A DNA stretch of 7,794 nucleotides from an uncultured Agitococcus sp. (GTDB lineage: Bacteria; Pseudomonadota; Gammaproteobacteria; Pseudomonadales; Moraxellaceae). The position numbers were made by a program, and so were the translations under genes. The stretch lies in the NCBI RefSeq assembly GCF_937920075.1, contig NZ_CALETI010000017.1, forward strand, positions 1-7,794. The letters run 5' to 3'. This document shows, piece by piece, positions 6,828 through 7,794 of the stretch. A model generated the notes under the pieces. That model did no database searches. It had not been told where the DNA came from and saw only the letters and a list, made by a program, of their open reading frames with translations. Position 1 is the stretch's first letter, and each line of letters starts with the position of its first letter.

Positions 6828-7097
6828 ATGGCATTAACAGTTGCCCAAAAACAAGCCATCATGGCTAAATTTGCCCGTGGTGAAGCTGACACTGGTTCCC
6901 CAGAAGTTCAAGTTGCTTTATTGTCTGCTCAAATCGACGATTTACAAGCTCACTTTAAAGCACACAAACACGACCATCATTCTCGTCGTGGTTTGATCCG
7001 TATGGTTAACCAACGTCGTAGCTTGTTAGACTACTTAAACCGTAAAGACAATGCTCGTTATGCTGCATTGATCCAAGCATTAGGTTTACGTCGTTAA
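6828..7097 (+). CDS. rpsO: 30S ribosomal protein S15
   Basis: S15 is a primary 16S rRNA-binding protein that binds the three-way junction of helices 20-22 early in 30S platform assembly and later forms a bridge to the 50S subunit. The product is exactly 89 residues, the standard length. Conserved features are DTGSPEVQVA (21-30), the helix AQIDDLQAHFKAHKHDHHSRRGL (34-56) with the rRNA-binding His-Asp-His-His-Ser block (48-52), MVNQRRSLLDYL (59-70) and the C-terminal LGLRR. ATG 6828 has GGAG (6818-6821) 6 nt upstream; an in-frame GTG at 6816 would lie inside the ribosome site and is rejected. The leader carries a pseudoknot fold, so autogenous control is likely. pnp follows after a long structured spacer, as in E. 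coli. Confidence 0.98.
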   Translation: MALTVAQKQAIMAKFARGEADTGSPEVQVALLSAQIDDLQAHFKAHKHDHHSRRGLIRMVNQRRSLLDYLNRKDNARYAALIQALGLRR

Positions 7098-7104
7098 GAC
7101 ATTA

Positions 7105-7181
7105 GGGTTTGCAAGTCACTCACAGGTTTAGTGAACATTAAGTTTTTAATGTCATTAAATCAGCGATTAACATGTAAACCC
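7105..7181 (+). other. Closed RNA domain downstream of rpsO
   Basis: GGGTTTGCA (7105-7113) pairs with TGTAAACCC (7173-7181) over nine base pairs including one G-T. The enclosed 59 bases can form TCACT/AGTGA (7116-7120 with 7130-7134) and ACATTAA/TTAATGT (7135-7141 with 7146-7152); the latter competes with TTTAATG/CATTAAA (7145-7159). The domain ends just before the terminator, so it would be the 3' untranslated region of rpsO mRNA. Its function is unknown. Confidence 0.5.
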
Positions 7182-7186
7182 AACGT

Positions 7187-7210
7187 GGGGAGCATTAGCT
7201 CCCCCTTTGT
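7187..7210 (+). terminator. rpsO intrinsic terminator
   Basis: A perfect 7-bp GC-rich stem (7187-7193 with 7198-7204, GGGGAGC/GCTCCCC) has a 4-nt ATTA loop and is followed by CTTTGTTGT. The stem is strong but the T-tract is interrupted, so some read-through into pnp is expected, as with the rpsO terminator of E. coli. Confidence 0.82.
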
Positions 7211-7242
7211 TGTGTACAGCGTAACAACAAAATTATAGGCTT

Positions 7243-7300
7243 ATGGAGAGGCTACTAAGACTTGGGTTTTTTTATATGCTCAACTCTTAGTGGCCTCCAT
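7243..7300 (+). promoter_or_regulatory. Long pnp-leader hairpin, likely RNase III site
   Basis: ATGGAG (7243-7248) pairs with CTCCAT (7295-7300). After a 2-nt bulge (AG, 7249-7250), ten pairs follow (7251-7260 with 7285-7294, one G-T). A C-C mismatch and five more pairs (7262-7266 with 7279-7283) close a 12-nt loop containing seven Ts. About 21 pairs of nearly continuous helix fit an RNase III substrate. In E. coli the pnp leader has such a stem, whose cleavage by RNase III opens the message to PNPase and gives autogenous repression. The position upstream of pnp supports the same role here. Confidence 0.7.
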
Positions 7301-7324
7301 GAAAACAAAAACGCTGAAATAAAC

Positions 7325-7446
7325 AGAACTTATGCTTTGCACAGCAATTAAGCTGTTTTGTGAAAGCAAAAGAGTGATTGCTACTATGCTAAGTAACCAT
7401 AAAATGGTTGATGTATAAGTAGATAAGCAAAAATTGCATAAGTTCT
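7325..7446 (+). other. RNA domain closed by an 11-bp long-range stem upstream of pnp
   Basis: AGAACTTATGC (7325-7335) and GCATAAGTTCT (7436-7446) are perfect inverted repeats 100 nt apart. Between them are a hairpin built on CAGC/GCTG (7342-7345 with 7352-7355, extendable to 7334-7367) and AACCAT/ATGGTT (7395-7400 with 7404-7409). If the RNA is transcribed from upstream, this makes a multibranched domain in the pnp leader. A separate small RNA is an alternative, since E. coli has SraG in this gap, but I see no clear promoter or terminator for one. The remaining 7447-7556 is AT-rich, without a gene or a convincing promoter. Confidence 0.5.
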
Positions 7447-7567
7447 AATACAGTAAAATTTAAATCCAAATATCTATAAATCAAAAGTTTAGATAACGTT
7501 TTATGTCAGGATTAATCAATCATTAAAACGGATATAGCGTTGTGGATTAAACATGTGGAGTCAATGA

Positions 7568-7765
7568 ATGTTTAATGTTGTTTCAAAAGAATTTCAATTC
7601 GGTCGTGATAAAGTTGTTTTAGAAACGGGTCGTGTTGCTCGTCAAGCAAACTCTGTGTTAATTACTATGGGTGGTGTGACGGTATTGGTTGCTGTGGTTG
7701 CTGCTAAAGAAGCAAAAGCTGGCCAAGACTTCTTCCCATTAACGGTAAACTATCAAGAAAAATCT
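7568..7765 (+). CDS. pnp: Polyribonucleotide nucleotidyltransferase (PNPase), 5' part only
   Basis: PNPase degrades RNA 3' to 5' by phosphorolysis and is a core part of the RNA degradosome. Only the first 66 codons are genomic: the start of the first RNase PH domain, with FQFGRDKVVLETGRVARQAN (residues 9-28) and GQDFFPLTVNYQE (52-64), which match the family closely; the full protein is about 700 residues. ATG 7568 has GGAG (7557-7560) 7 nt upstream and fits the family start; the overlapping ATG at 7564 is out of frame and stops after three codons. The reading frame stays open to the window edge, but from 7766 on it runs into adapter sequence, so the apparent residues after Ser66 (RSEERRVGK) are artefact. 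In families seen elsewhere this position continues with a Tyr-Ala-Ala-Gly type segment. The gene is probably intact in the organism. Confidence 0.95.
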
Positions 7766-7794
7766 AGATCGGAAGAGCGTCGTGTAGGGAAAGA
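7766..7794 (+). other. Illumina adapter contamination at contig end
   Basis: From 7766 the sequence begins AGATCGGAAGAGC and continues (7779-7794) with the rest of the reverse complement of the TruSeq universal adapter, all 29 bases matching from memory. It starts abruptly inside a conserved part of pnp and runs to the last base. It is read-through adapter kept in the assembly, not genomic DNA. Confidence 0.97.

Noticed and set aside
7454..7480. pnp promoter using TAAAAT (7454-7459) or TATAAA (7475-7480)
   Set aside because: Neither has a -35 box at a workable distance; TTGCAT (7434-7439) is only 14 bp from the first. In such AT-rich DNA these hexamers are expected by chance.
7553..7575. Mini-ORFs around the pnp start (ATG 7553 ending at TGA 7565-7567, ATG 7564 ending at TAA 7573-7575)
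   Set aside because: Neither has a properly spaced Shine-Dalgarno, and GGAG is best placed for ATG 7568. They are short and most likely chance.

Overview
The window is a contig end from a gammaproteobacterium and carries the classic translation and transcription operon in the same order as Escherichia coli: initiator tRNA-fMet, rimP, nusA, infB, rbfA, truB, rpsO, pnp, all on the + strand. Protein sequences, lengths and motifs match the gammaproteobacterial families closely (for example NusA with two C-terminal acidic repeats and 89-residue S15). The sequence is moderately AT-rich and I cannot name the genus from it. I see no mobile elements, CRISPR array, phage genes or foreign-looking genes. 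The protein-coding content is ordinary core machinery.

Layout: 1-60 is the 3' part of tRNA-fMet, followed by a strong terminator. 61-321 is the rimP leader, with a candidate promoter, a 9-bp hairpin and a second terminator-like hairpin. rimP (322-783), nusA (811-2280), infB (2388-5147), rbfA (5225-5608) and truB (5620-6552) follow. Stable hairpins without U-tracts fill the nusA-infB and infB-rbfA gaps. 6553-6827 holds a weak terminator-like hairpin, a possible rpsO promoter and an H-type pseudoknot fold next to the rpsO Shine-Dalgarno sequence. rpsO is 6828-7097. The 470-base rpsO-pnp gap has no gene but is densely structured: a closed domain (7105-7181), a terminator (7187-7210), a long RNase III-type hairpin (7243-7300) and a second closed domain (7325-7446). 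pnp starts at 7568.

The genes cooperate in making and running the translation apparatus. RimP, RbfA and S15 act in 30S assembly, IF2 and tRNA-fMet in initiation, TruB in tRNA modification, NusA in elongation, termination and antitermination, and PNPase in RNA decay. The noncoding structures are where regulation appears to sit.

The last 29 bases (7766-7794) are not genomic. They match the Illumina TruSeq adapter exactly, so pnp is cut at codon 66 and its last apparent residues are artefact. The most interesting biology is in RNA: the S15-type pseudoknot, the paired rimP-leader terminators and the structured rpsO-pnp spacer.
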